Assembly (NCBI GenBank): GCA_030454085.1
Contig: JAKDJD010000027.1
Span: 1 to 32,883, forward strand
DNA length: 32,883 nucleotides
DNA from: Kocuria sp.
GTDB taxonomy: Bacteria; Actinomycetota; Actinomycetes; Actinomycetales; Micrococcaceae
Reading direction: 5' to 3'
The notes beneath the pieces were generated by a model. It was not told the DNA's origin, searched no databases, and saw nothing but the letters and a program-made list of their open reading frames with translations. The number at the start of each line of letters is the position of its first letter. The stretch's first letter is position 1. A program made the translations under genes and the position numbers. Below, piece after piece: positions 1-7,942 of the stretch.

Positions 1-1167
1 GTCCCCGCCCGCGGCATGGTGCCCGCCGCCCCCTCCTACGACACGATCACGGTTTTCGCACGCACCCTCACCACCGCACGTACGATCGTCGACACCATCA
101 CCGGCGTCGACCCGCTGGACGCGACCAGCCGTGCATGGGACCCCACCGCTCCCGTCGCCGCATCCCCGTCACCCCGGCTCGCCGTCGCGCAGGCACACAA
201 CCTGAGCCCGCTGAGCCCCGCCTGGCAAGACAGCTACGACCGGACTCTCGACAGCCTCCGGCAGGCCGGGGCGGAGCTGATCGAAACCGACATCACGCCG
301 CTGCTCGACGCCGCCAAACTGCTGTACGAGGGCGCCATCGTTGCCGAGCGCACCTATGCCGTCGGCCGCCACCTCGACACCGACCCTGAACGCGCCGACC
401 CCAGTGTGACCGCCATCATCCGCGGCGGCGGCGACAAGACCGCGGTGAACCTCGTCGCAGACCAGCAGAGCCTTCGCCGTGCGGCACTCACCGCCCAGAC
501 CGTTCTCGCCGACGTCGACGCCTTGCTCCTTCCCACCGCGCCCGGACACCCCCGCATCGACGAGGTGCAGGCCGACCCCATCGCCGTCAACTCGTGGGTC
601 GGCACCTACACGAACTTCGTCAACCTGCTCGATCTCGCCGCCATTGCCGTCCCCGGGACCGAAGCCGATGGGGCGCCCTTCGGGGTCACCCTCATCGGGC
701 CTGCCTTCTCCGACGCCGCTCTCGCCGACCTCGCTTGGCGAATGCTCCTCGACGAACCGTCCGTCGATGCAGCGTGGAACCCGCCCACGATCGACATCGC
801 CGTCTTCGGTGCGCACATGACAGGCCAGCCCCTGAACGGGCAGCTCACCGACCTCGGTGCCGTCTGCCGGGGGACCATCACCACCGCGCCGACCTACCGC
901 CTGCACGCTTTGCCCACCACACCACCGAAGCCGGGCCTCGTCCGTGTAGGGAGCGGGGGCGCAGCCATCACGGGCGAACGATGGTCCATCCCCGCAGCAC
1001 ATGTCGGAAACTTCCTCACCGGGCTCGCCGCGCCCATGACCGTCGGAGTGGTCGAACTCGACACCGGCGACACCGCACTAGGGTTCCTTTGCGAGCCCCT
1101 CGCGACGATGGATGCACCCGACATCACCTCAGCCGGATCATGGGCGACCTACCTCGCGACACGCTGA
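1..1167 (+). CDS. atzF: Allophanate hydrolase, C-terminal part (5' end outside window)
   Basis: The frame is open from the first base and 388 residues are visible. The first two thirds are the C-terminal half of an amidase-signature domain; the start, reading RGMVPAAPSYDTITVFART, matches the conserved stretch of this family that follows the catalytic Ser-cisSer-Lys region, which itself lies outside the window. From about residue 265 (IDIAVFGAHMTGQPLNGQLT) there is the separate C-terminal domain typical of AtzF-type allophanate hydrolases, which sets the family apart from plain amidases. In this family the enzyme splits allophanate to ammonia and CO2, acting in the cytoplasm after urea carboxylase or cyanuric-acid degradation. 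Urea carboxylase is expected upstream, beyond the window. The ATG at base 16 is internal and not a start. No terminator was recognised after the TGA. Confidence 0.9.
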   Translation, partial: VPARGMVPAAPSYDTITVFARTLTTARTIVDTITGVDPLDATSRAWDPTAPVAASPSPRLAVAQAHNLSPLSPAWQDSYDRTLDSLRQAGAELIETDITPLLDAAKLLYEGAIVAERTYAVGRHLDTDPERADPSVTAIIRGGGDKTAVNLVADQQSLRRAALTAQTVLADVDALLLPTAPGHPRIDEVQADPIAVNSWVGTYTNFVNLLDLAAIAVPGTEADGAPFGVTLIGPAFSDAALADLAWRMLLDEPSVDAAWNPPTIDIAVFGAHMTGQPLNGQLTDLGAVCRGTITTAPTYRLHALPTTPPKPGLVRVGSGGAAITGERWSIPAAHVGNFLTGLAAPMTVGVVELDTGDTALGFLCEPLATMDAPDITSAGSWATYLATR

Positions 1168-1377
1168 AAACCCACGCAATCGTTGAACCGGTATGCCTTC
1201 AGGTGGTTCCTGGCTTGAATGTCACCACAACCACCATCGCGGCTAGGAATGCCACAACCGACTCCCAGCGGCTGATCCGTTCGACTAAGTTTCAACCATG
1301 GAGAAACTACGGTTGCCCAACACCTCACCTGACATGCTCCACCCTGCCCCGAGTCAAGCCTCGACGAAGGGGCAACG

Positions 1378-1914
1378 ATGAACTTCACCTACCGCGTCCC
1401 GACCCCAGCTGATGCTGAACCTTTAGCAGCTTTCTACACACACAATCGCGACCACATGCGCACTGGATCACCGTCTCGAGCCGACTCCTTTTACACCATC
1501 GCAGGACAGGAAGCCGCAATCACGCAGGCCAATGCTCATCGAGAAGCATCACTTGGGTTCTTCTGGATCATCGAAGGCAATGGGCAGATTCTTGGTCTGT
1601 TGCATCTGAACAGTGTGGTCTACGGGGCCTTCCGGTCAGCCAGTCTCGCCTATACCGTTGACCACCGGCATACGGGTCAAGGCGTAGCCACCTCCGCGGT
1701 GCGGTGGGCAATCAATTTCGCCTTCACCACCCTGAGGCTGCATCGACTCCAAGGCGAAGCCCTGGTCTCGAACCATGCTTCACAAGCGGTCTTATCCAAA
1801 TGCGGATTCACCCAATACGGGCGGGCTCCGAAGTATTTATGTATAGACGGGACTTGGCAGGACCATGTGTTGTACCAACTCATCAATCCCGCCCCGGCCG
1901 GCGCTGCCAGTTAA
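1378..1914 (+). CDS. GNAT family N-acetyltransferase (RimJ/RimL type)
   Basis: A 178-residue protein of normal single-domain GNAT size. The acetyl-CoA binding core is visible: the strand around AYTVDHRHTGQGVATSAVRWAINFAF (residues ~95-120) contains the R/Q-x-x-G-x-G/A loop (HRHTGQGVA), followed by LRLHRLQGEALVSNHASQAVLSKCGF, the typical N-x-x-S-x-x-V-x-x-K-x-G-F end of RimJ/RimL proteins. These proteins transfer acetyl groups to N-terminal residues of ribosomal proteins or to small amines; the actual substrate cannot be read from sequence. The ATG is preceded by a GAAGGGG element at suitable distance. The gene stands alone; its TAA (1912-1914) overlaps the converging stop codon of the recombinase stub on the other strand. 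Confidence 0.85.
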   Translation: MNFTYRVPTPADAEPLAAFYTHNRDHMRTGSPSRADSFYTIAGQEAAITQANAHREASLGFFWIIEGNGQILGLLHLNSVVYGAFRSASLAYTVDHRHTGQGVATSAVRWAINFAFTTLRLHRLQGEALVSNHASQAVLSKCGFTQYGRAPKYLCIDGTWQDHVLYQLINPAPAGAAS

Positions 1915-2090
1915 CTACCGGCTCGTTGGACGGCCCTGTAGACGGTTGACCGGGCTACCTCGAACAACTCGGCAACCTCCGCCGTCGTGTGCTCACCACG
2001 TCGATACTGCGAGACCAAGTGCTTCTCCTGGGCCACCGAGACCTTCGGTTTCTTGTCCCGCCATCTCTCTTTGGCTTTGGCCGCTGCCAT
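1911..2090 (-). pseudogene. Serine recombinase (resolvase/invertase) C-terminal remnant
   Basis: Reading leftwards from the ATG at 2090, 59 codons run to a TAA at 1913-1911. The start (MAAAKAK) and the helix-turn-helix end (HTTAEVAELFEVARSTVYRA) match the linker and HTH_7 DNA-binding domain at the C-terminus of small serine recombinases of actinobacterial mobile elements. The frame can be followed back a few more codons (roughly ADPYTHHEG) to an in-frame TGA near 2118, and the catalytic N-terminal domain is absent. It is therefore a degraded fragment, probably of a transposon or plasmid resolvase. The family match rests on visual recognition of the HTH and the xEGMAAAKAK linker. Confidence 0.7.
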
Positions 2091-2406
2091 GCCCTCATGG
2101 TGTGTATACGGGTCAGCTCACGCAGCATGCGGGAACGGAGGCCTCTCTCGGTCGGTGGCCGGTAACGGAAGAACTCGGCGGCGAACTGGAGATTATGCTC
2201 CACTCCCGCGGCCCGCGGCCCGCGGCCCACCGCCTTCCTCGTCGGAGACCAGGCCATCCTGTTATCCTTGTAACAGAGAGGTCTATGCCCATATCTACTT
2301 CGGACTCCTCCGGGCCCTCTCGACCTCGCATTCTCGGTCTTCTTCGAGAAAACGCGTTGATGGGACTCCATGCTCACCGCCGGTTGCCCTCACAAGGTAG
2401 TACGTC
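2091..2406. other. Intergenic region upstream of the desaturase, no intact gene
   Basis: Three perfect tandem copies of the heptamer CCCGCGG occupy 2205-2225, and an 18-bp interrupted palindrome lies at 2259-2276. One minus-strand frame stays open here but resembles no protein I know, and it runs antisense to part of the recombinase stub in another frame. The stretch is most simply debris from the decayed mobile element plus the desaturase promoter region. Confidence 0.5.
2259..2276. repeat. Interrupted palindrome CTGTTA-N6-TAACAG
   Basis: Two perfect 6-bp arms (CTGTTA and TAACAG) are separated by TCCTTG, about 130 bp upstream of the desaturase start. This could be a repressor operator for the desaturase or a leftover of the neighbouring mobile-element remnant. 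Only the symmetry is seen; the role is inference. Confidence 0.35.
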
Positions 2407-3528
2407 GTGAGCCAGGATCGGATCACTATGGTTGCTTCACACGCGGCACCAGTAAACTCATCACCATCCAACCCAAATCAAGAATTCGCTGACCTTTCCC
2501 GCATCGTGCAGGAGCAGGGCATGCTACGTCGTCGCTATGGTTACTACTGGACGCGGATCATCGGCCTCACGGCCGCGCTGGTGGGTGCAGTGCTCGCCAT
2601 GATCTGGATAGGAAACACTTGGTGGCAGCTCGCCGTGGCCGGCGCCCTAGCTTTGGTCCTTGCCCAGATCGCTTTCCTGGGGCACGATGCCGCCCACCGG
2701 CAAATCTTCAGTTCTGGCCGTTGGAACGACTGGACCAGCATGGTGCTCGTCAACCTTATGGTCGGCATGAGCCACGGATGGTGGCAGCGCAAGCACACCA
2801 AACACCACCTCAGCCCCAATAAGATCGGCACCGACCCCGATATTGAGTTGCCCATCTTCGCTGTCACTGCCGAGCAGTCCGCGCGGCGGCACCGTTCGCC
2901 GATAATCCGGTGGCTACGTGGCCACCAAGCCCTCGCCTTCTTCCCCCTACTGCTCCTGGAAGGCTTGTCCCTCCACGTCTCCAGCATCCGACGCCTGGCG
3001 TCGCCCGGGAAGGTCAAGCATCGGTGGGCGGAGCTCGGCCAGATCAGCGTGCGCCTCATCGGTTACCTAGTCCTAGTGTTCTGGATCTTCACGCCAGGAC
3101 TGGCTTTCGCCTTTCTGGGCGTCCAGCTCGGGATCTTCGGGTTCTACATGGGCATGGCCTTCGCTCCGAACCACATGGGTATGCCCATCGTGGACGCAAA
3201 AAGTCGCCTCGACTTCTTTTCTCGCCAGGTCATGATGAGCCGTAACATCAAGGGACCGCTCATCTTGGACACGGCGATGGGTGGACTGAACTTCCAGATT
3301 GAGCATCATTTGTTCCCCTCCATGCCCCGACCCAACCTGCGTCGCATCGCCCCGATCATCGAGTCCTACTGCCGTGAGCACAATATCGTGTACACGCGGA
3401 CGGGCTTGAGGGCCTCATACGCGCGGGTTGCCCAGTACATTAATCGCGTAGGCCTCAATAACCGCGATGTCTTTACTTGTCCGTTGGTCCAGAACCGCCA
3501 GACTCCGGGGTTTTCGACGTCCCACTGA
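2407..3528 (+). CDS. Membrane fatty-acid desaturase (acyl-CoA/acyl-lipid type)
   Basis: A 373-residue integral-membrane desaturase. All three histidine boxes of the family are present in order: H93-DAA-H97, H130-TK-HH (133-134) and Q297-IE-HH (300-301), which bind the di-iron centre. Hydrophobic spans sit at about 50-70, 75-92, 175-190 and 215-255. The Q in the third box and overall layout fit the front-end/linoleoyl-CoA-like branch also found in actinobacterial DesA3-type enzymes. The role would be oxygen- and reductant-dependent insertion of a double bond into acyl chains at the inner membrane face, for example in cold adaptation. Start: GTG at 2407 has an AAGGTAG element; the ATG at 2428 with AGGA upstream is an equally possible start. 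No ferredoxin or reductase gene is adjacent. It stands alone in the accessory region. Confidence 0.88.
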   Translation: MSQDRITMVASHAAPVNSSPSNPNQEFADLSRIVQEQGMLRRRYGYYWTRIIGLTAALVGAVLAMIWIGNTWWQLAVAGALALVLAQIAFLGHDAAHRQIFSSGRWNDWTSMVLVNLMVGMSHGWWQRKHTKHHLSPNKIGTDPDIELPIFAVTAEQSARRHRSPIIRWLRGHQALAFFPLLLLEGLSLHVSSIRRLASPGKVKHRWAELGQISVRLIGYLVLVFWIFTPGLAFAFLGVQLGIFGFYMGMAFAPNHMGMPIVDAKSRLDFFSRQVMMSRNIKGPLILDTAMGGLNFQIEHHLFPSMPRPNLRRIAPIIESYCREHNIVYTRTGLRASYARVAQYINRVGLNNRDVFTCPLVQNRQTPGFSTSH

Positions 3529-4248
3529 TCCCGGATTTGTCCTTCTAGCAGGTCAACAGTGTCATCAGCGAGCCCCGTGGGTAGACCCCTGGCGGAACCA
3601 CCCAAGCACCCATACCGTGCCGCTGGCATTGCATTTCCTCTTCGCCTGAAAAGGGTGAACGCCTCGCGATTCCGCGCGGACGCGTGATCGAGTGCCCCTC
3701 GGCCCTGATGCTCTTCTCCCTCGTCTTCTTCCCAGATACGGGTGCCTCGGCTTCACCGTTCCGGCGGACTCGAACACTGAGAGCATCCTCATCAGACCCG
3801 TCCTCGTCCCAGGAATCGGACTCTCGAACAACCAGAAGGTTGCTCCTGGTGCGCGTCACGGTGAGTGATCACTTCATGGACCGCCGCAGCTTCTACCAGC
3901 GCTCTCATTGCTTCCGCTCCTGCTGAGATTTCGGAGCCTCTGGGCCGACGATTTACCGGCACTCTGGACAAGACGTCAAGCGTAGTCGAGAGCTTGCAAC
4001 GATATACCTGACCGGCCCTGCGGGGGTCTACTGCCTAGTTCTGGTCCTACTGCACGCGGACGTGCGCTGATCTCCAAGATCCCGGGTCCGACGATAACCT
4101 CGGAACCGTGACGTTGATCATCGCCCACCGATGCCTGGAACGTCCATCGAGATGATGGAATGGAACCATTCAAGGAAATCCCGAATACATCGATCGTTCT
4201 TCGCGCCCAGGTATCGTAAGTGACGTATCGAATGCAACCTCCCGCCAG
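3529..4248. other. 720-bp stretch without a recognisable gene
   Basis: Several frames on both strands stay open for 80-100 codons (for instance minus strand 3859-3545, a hydrophilic charged sequence), but none has a convincing ribosome-binding site, family resemblance or codon pattern. I saw no tRNA, strong hairpin or repeat. It is probably decayed sequence of the accessory region. Confidence 0.4.
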
Positions 4249-5301
4249 GTGCACCAGCGCCCTCAGCCCTCGGCCCCTCAATCGCGAATCCTGTCGCTCG
4301 ATGTCATTCGAGGTATCGCCGTCGCAGGCATCCTCTTGGTCAACACTCCTAACTTGCTCAGAGTCGATGCTTATACCGCGCCAGGGCACCCGACGTTGGT
4401 TCGACATCTGTTGGACTTGTTCGTGCAGGAGCGGTTCTTCCCGATCTTTTCCTTTCTCTTCGGGATCAGCTTCGCCATCGTTCTGACGGGGGCAATGCAA
4501 CGTTCGAATCACCCTCGGGTGGTATTGCTCCGCCGGCTCATTGCCCTTTTGGTGCTGGGCGTTATACACCAGTTTCTCCAACCCGGTGAGGCGCTTCTGC
4601 CGTACGCCCTCTGCGGACTTGTCTTGCTGCTACCGCTCAGCTGGCTCCCCCGTCGGTGGGCCCCTGGCATATGCGCTGTCATTGGTGCGGTGCTGCTGCT
4701 AGGGGTTTTGCTGACTCGCAGTAGCGGCCTCGGTCTTGTGCCCGGTCTGATCGTCCTGGGTTATTCCGTAGGACTGACGGATACCGTCCGGCGGGCTGAG
4801 ACTGCCACCCGTACCAACGTTGTCATCGTGATCGGCGCTGCTGTGCTCTCGACCATCGGCATTCTCCTGGTAGAGGGGAACCAGGAGTTGCGTGCAGATA
4901 GCCGCTTCCCGGGAGGAGTGGGTCTGATCATGGCTATCGGCTACTGCGCCCTGGCACTGGTTTTGCTCCGGACCCCGCTGCGGGCTGTTCTCAGCCGTGT
5001 CTTTGTTCCCCTGGGTCGAATGGCGCTGACCAACTACGTCGCTGCAACCCTGGTGGTCATCCTGACCGCTCCGGTTTTCCGGGCAGTCGGGGTGGGTCCT
5101 GCTACGGACAAGAGTTGGTGGATGATGATCCTGGGATGTGCGGTGATTCTGGCGTGCCAGGTGGTCATCTCATCACTGTGGCTCAAGGCGTTCCTCTACG
5201 GACCCCTGGAATACGTCTGGCGGGCCGTGACCTGGTGGAAACGTCCCAGGTTCCGTCGCTTGGACGACCAATCACAGGCAGCACCTGAAACTCGGCGGTG
5301 A
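4249..5301 (+). CDS. DUF418 domain-containing membrane protein (YeiB-like)
   Basis: A 350-residue protein with about nine to ten hydrophobic segments. The N-terminal signature RILSLDVIRGIAVAGILLVN (residues ~13-32) and the following RFFPIFSFLFGISFAIVL are characteristic of the YeiB/DUF418 family, and the conserved C-terminal DUF418 block begins near residue 220 (GRMALTNYVAATLV). These proteins are related to membrane acyltransferases, but their substrates are largely unknown; function in the cytoplasmic membrane is all that can be claimed. The GTG at 4249 was chosen because it places the family signature at the usual distance; its ribosome-binding site is weak, so the exact start is uncertain. 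A strong inverted repeat follows 48 bases after the stop, so the gene is probably transcribed alone. Confidence 0.82.
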   Translation: MHQRPQPSAPQSRILSLDVIRGIAVAGILLVNTPNLLRVDAYTAPGHPTLVRHLLDLFVQERFFPIFSFLFGISFAIVLTGAMQRSNHPRVVLLRRLIALLVLGVIHQFLQPGEALLPYALCGLVLLLPLSWLPRRWAPGICAVIGAVLLLGVLLTRSSGLGLVPGLIVLGYSVGLTDTVRRAETATRTNVVIVIGAAVLSTIGILLVEGNQELRADSRFPGGVGLIMAIGYCALALVLLRTPLRAVLSRVFVPLGRMALTNYVAATLVVILTAPVFRAVGVGPATDKSWWMMILGCAVILACQVVISSLWLKAFLYGPLEYVWRAVTWWKRPRFRRLDDQSQAAPETRR

Positions 5302-5348
5302 GTCAGTAGATGCCTGTTCTCTAATTATCAGCCTGTTTGCCACCCGCC

Positions 5349-5383
5349 TGAGGTCTAGCCAGCACGGTTCTGGCTAGACCTCA
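5349..5383 (+). terminator. Strong hairpin terminator after the DUF418 gene
   Basis: A perfect 14-bp stem (TGAGGTCTAGCCAG at 5349-5362 with CTGGCTAGACCTCA at 5370-5383) closes a 7-base loop and is followed by TTCATTTCG. It lies 48 bases after the stop codon and fits a Rho-independent or hairpin-only terminator. Confidence 0.8.
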
Positions 5384-5628
5384 TTCATTTCGCCCATCCT
5401 GTTTTCAGCTTCCGTAGTGGTATCGACATGCGGTGATACGTATTTCGTGGTCGCTGATCCTGTCAATGAGCCGGTGCTCGTCGGTAAACGTGGAACCAGG
5501 ACCCGGAGAACCCATGGTCGAGTGGTTCAACCTTGCCAATGTCTTCATTGCGTGAGTTTCACCCCGGCGTGATCCCTGCGATGATCGCGGTGGTGGGTCC
5601 TGGTGTTGGATTATGTCAGGATTGATGC
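5384..5628. other. Intergenic region before the YdcF-like gene
   Basis: No family resemblance was found. A 47-codon minus-strand open frame (roughly 5550-5408) has protein-like composition but no recognisable domain and is not called. An AGGA ribosome-binding element for the next gene lies at its right end. Confidence 0.35.
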
Positions 5629-6663
5629 ATGGAAATTGGCGTTACCCTCCTTGTCCTTGCCGGCTTCTTTTTCGCGCTCTACGGGTGGGGGCGACGCAAG
5701 GACCCTCGCATGTTGCGCAATGGCGTATTCTTGACGATCGGCGTGAGCGCTCTGGCGCTACTTGGGTTAATCGTTTTGGCGAGCGTTGTGCCGTTTGCCT
5801 GGACGCTCGTTATTGCCGCAATGTTTCTGGTTCCGGTGGCAGTGCTGATTCTGTCGATCGCTCTTATTGCAAACGGAGTCGTGATGCTGAGGCACGAGGG
5901 GCGCAGATTGGGGAACTTGCTGTCTCTGATTTCTGGTGTGCTAATACTGGTTGTTCCTGCAATTCTTTTCGGCTTGTTTTCGCTGAGCAGGATACCTTAC
6001 CCACTGAATATTGTTGCTGCATCAATAGGTTTCTTTATAGTCTTTATAATAGCCTATTACAGTCTCGCATTTGTTTCTTTCGCATTCTATTCAATTGTGT
6101 ACGGCAGGATGTCTCGCAAAGTGCATCCTTCAGCAATTATTGTTCTTGGCTCCGGGCTGATCAACGGGGCAGTGTCTCCGTTGTTGCGCAGTCGTCTCGA
6201 CCGGGCTCTTCAGATTTACGGGGCCACCGCCGCTGAGGACACTGGGCGACCCATTGTGGTTCCGTCTGGTGGGCAGGGCAGTGATGAATCACGACCAGAG
6301 GGCCAAGCGATGGCAGAGTACTTGCTTGAGCAGGGCGCTGATCCAGCTGATGTCTATCCAGAGGAGAAGTCGCGTACTACCTGGGAGAATATTCGGTTTT
6401 CGGAATCGATCATTTCCCGGGCTGATCGAATGGACGAGTGTGTTGTAGTAACCAATAATTACCACGTCCTTCGGGCCGCGAGCCTGACTCGTCGGGCGGG
6501 GATCAATGCGACTGTTGTCGGATCTCCTACGGCTCGGTATTTTGTCCCGAGTGCTTTTATTCGGGAATTTATTGCCATTATCGTTCAGTACCGTTGGCTC
6601 AATGGTATTGCTTGCTCTCCTTTGATTATTGCGGCGGCACTGTGGCTGGTGCTGTCGTTGTAG
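5629..6663 (+). CDS. YdcF family (DUF218) membrane protein
   Basis: A 344-residue protein. Residues 1-155 hold about five transmembrane segments. Residues ~163-310 form the DUF218/YdcF domain: AIIVLGSGLINGAVSPLL, then PSGGQGSDESRPEGQAMAEY with the conserved G-G-Q/x-E/S-x-x-P-E-x-x-x-M pattern, EEKSRTTWENIRFS (the conserved E-x-x-S-x-x-T-x-x-N) and VVTNNYHVLRA. A last hydrophobic segment ends the protein. Relatives include SanA and ElyC, which act on envelope or vancomycin-sensitivity phenotypes; an envelope role is plausible but the reaction is unknown. Start: ATG with AGGA nearby. Bases ~5930-6130 are markedly AT-richer than surrounding genes, with codons such as ATA and TTA that are rare elsewhere in the window, suggesting recent transfer. 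Confidence 0.85.
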   Translation: MEIGVTLLVLAGFFFALYGWGRRKDPRMLRNGVFLTIGVSALALLGLIVLASVVPFAWTLVIAAMFLVPVAVLILSIALIANGVVMLRHEGRRLGNLLSLISGVLILVVPAILFGLFSLSRIPYPLNIVAASIGFFIVFIIAYYSLAFVSFAFYSIVYGRMSRKVHPSAIIVLGSGLINGAVSPLLRSRLDRALQIYGATAAEDTGRPIVVPSGGQGSDESRPEGQAMAEYLLEQGADPADVYPEEKSRTTWENIRFSESIISRADRMDECVVVTNNYHVLRAASLTRRAGINATVVGSPTARYFVPSAFIREFIAIIVQYRWLNGIACSPLIIAAALWLVLSL

Positions 6664-7157
6664 ACCCAGGAAGCAATAGATATTCATAGGATCTTTCCGA
6701 TTGATTCTCATCAAGGGATCGACCCCAGCGTTTCGTTGTGATCCGTGAGTGGCCTCTGTGTGTTTCCGCGCTGGCCGTTCCATAGCCACTGAGACTGCTG
6801 ATCCGTCTCGTTCGACCATGGTCGGGCTGTCGCATTCGGAGATTGCTGTGTCCCGCCGGAATTGGACTCCGCGGGCGCTTCGGCGTTTGTCAATGGTGAG
6901 CAGGGTGTCGCACCGACTCAGGAAGGTATGCCCAGCATGTCCACGCGGACTGCTGTGACTGTTGCAACCACTCCGGAAGACGTCTCCGCAGTGGCTGCCA
7001 CGCTCACGATGGTCAAAGCTCCGAAAACCGAAGTCGCCATCGCTGCCACCAACGCCGGGACGTACTCGTTGACCCGAATTCGGAATGGTTGCGGCCGCGA
7101 TGGTTCAAACGAGATGCAGGAGCTGCTCGGGTGGTGCGACCTGTTGTCTCGTGCAGA
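6664..7157. other. ~490-bp gap with no intact gene, probably decayed coding sequence
   Basis: A plus-strand frame from 6862 to 7200 is open and protein-like in its middle part (alanine/threonine-rich, about residues 25-70) but matches no family I recognise and runs into the ABC ATPase remnant in a different frame. This suggests a broken upstream part of the same transporter or an unrelated relic. No hairpins or RNA genes were noticed. Confidence 0.35.
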
Positions 7158-7510
7158 AAAATCACAGCAGGATCGGGACGGCGTATCCTTGCACAGCTGA
7201 GTACGTCGCTGGAAGAACGTGGATGGGGCAACCAGTCCACGCTGGTGGACCAAGAGGTCAGCACGTGGGGCCTGCCCACTCAGGATTAACTGAACACCTG
7301 CGAGCCGCACCCATCAGCGTGTTCGATGAGCCGTTGGCGAGACTGGACAACGAACGACGGCATATCGTGGTCTCGCGGCTATGGGAGCTGAGCCGGGAGA
7401 GCACAGTCGTTGTATGCGGCCACGACGCCGGTCCTTGGATGGACACCCGCACCATTCCGAAGCCCCATCAGCCGTCAAACCGGGAGAGCGCGCCGTGCGC
7501 CGAGCCCTGA
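7158..7510 (+). pseudogene. Decayed ABC-transporter ATPase
   Basis: Two frames carry pieces of an ABC ATPase. In the frame of 7161-7286 the segment ITAGSGRRILAQL resembles a P-loop whose Lys-Ser/Thr has become Arg-Arg, followed by EERGW...LVDQEVSTWGLP and a TAA at 7287-7289. In the next frame, 7283-7510 encodes ISVFDEPLARLDNERR (Walker B plus D-loop) and STVVVCGHDA (switch-histidine region). The signature (LSGGQ) part between them is missing, so there has been an internal deletion and a frame change. The remnant ends at a TGA (7508-7510) that overlaps the start of the following membrane-protein gene, as in translationally coupled transporter genes. Assignment rests on the Walker B/D-loop match; the P-loop half is less certain. 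Confidence 0.55.
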
Positions 7511-7923
7511 AACCATTTCTGTACTTCGTTTACGGAATCATCGGACTCTCGCTTCTTGCGCTGGTCCTCTCGTGGATCCTGTTTCCGCAGTATTCGGATT
7601 TCTGCATCCGCACCCACGAAGCGGTGGTCTTCATCCTCGCCCTGCGCAGCCTGTTTGCCTTGGGCTGGATCAACTCACTGCTCTACATCCGCAAACTGGT
7701 GCAAGCCCGCAACCGGCACGTGCTGGCGATCGTCATTGTCTACGCGGTCATCAGCTTCCTAGGTTACGGTCTTCTGGCCTTCCAGCCCGCTGTGCCGTGG
7801 CAGCCCATCATCCGATGTCTGCAATGCGCGATCGGCGCCAGCATGATCATCCTATTCTGCATTCCGAGTTGCCGGTCATCCATCAGGGATTACATCGGCG
7901 AGTATGAGTCAGCATCCGGATGA
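7495..7923 (+). CDS. Small polytopic membrane protein of unknown function
   Basis: A GTG at 7495 with GGGAGAG just upstream opens a 142-residue protein with four hydrophobic segments (about residues 8-30, 40-60, 75-97 and 103-125) and a charged tail. I do not recognise a family. It overlaps the 3' end of the ATPase remnant by 16 bases, so it was probably the membrane partner in a transporter or immunity-type gene pair whose ATPase has since been lost. A longer frame back to 7381 exists but its extra residues are arginine/proline-rich shadow sequence of the ATPase remnant. Its stop lies 20 bases from the converging subtilisin gene stop. Confidence 0.55.
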   Translation: MRRALKPFLYFVYGIIGLSLLALVLSWILFPQYSDFCIRTHEAVVFILALRSLFALGWINSLLYIRKLVQARNRHVLAIVIVYAVISFLGYGLLAFQPAVPWQPIIRCLQCAIGASMIILFCIPSCRSSIRDYIGEYESASG

Positions 7924-7942
7924 CTCCGTGCCAAGGCCAGGA

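Noticed and set aside
3545..3859. Minus-strand frame of 104 codons in the gap after the desaturase
   Set aside because: Charged and not obviously random, but no ribosome-binding site, no family match, and overlapping frames on both strands look equally good.
5408..5550. 47-codon minus-strand frame (begins MKTLARLNHS) considered as a transposase relic
   Set aside because: No catalytic or family motif could be recognised, so it is not called.
7381..7494. Upstream extension of the 142-residue membrane protein
   Set aside because: The extra 38 residues are Arg/Pro/His-rich and are the out-of-frame reading of the ATPase remnant; the GTG at 7495 has a better ribosome-binding site.
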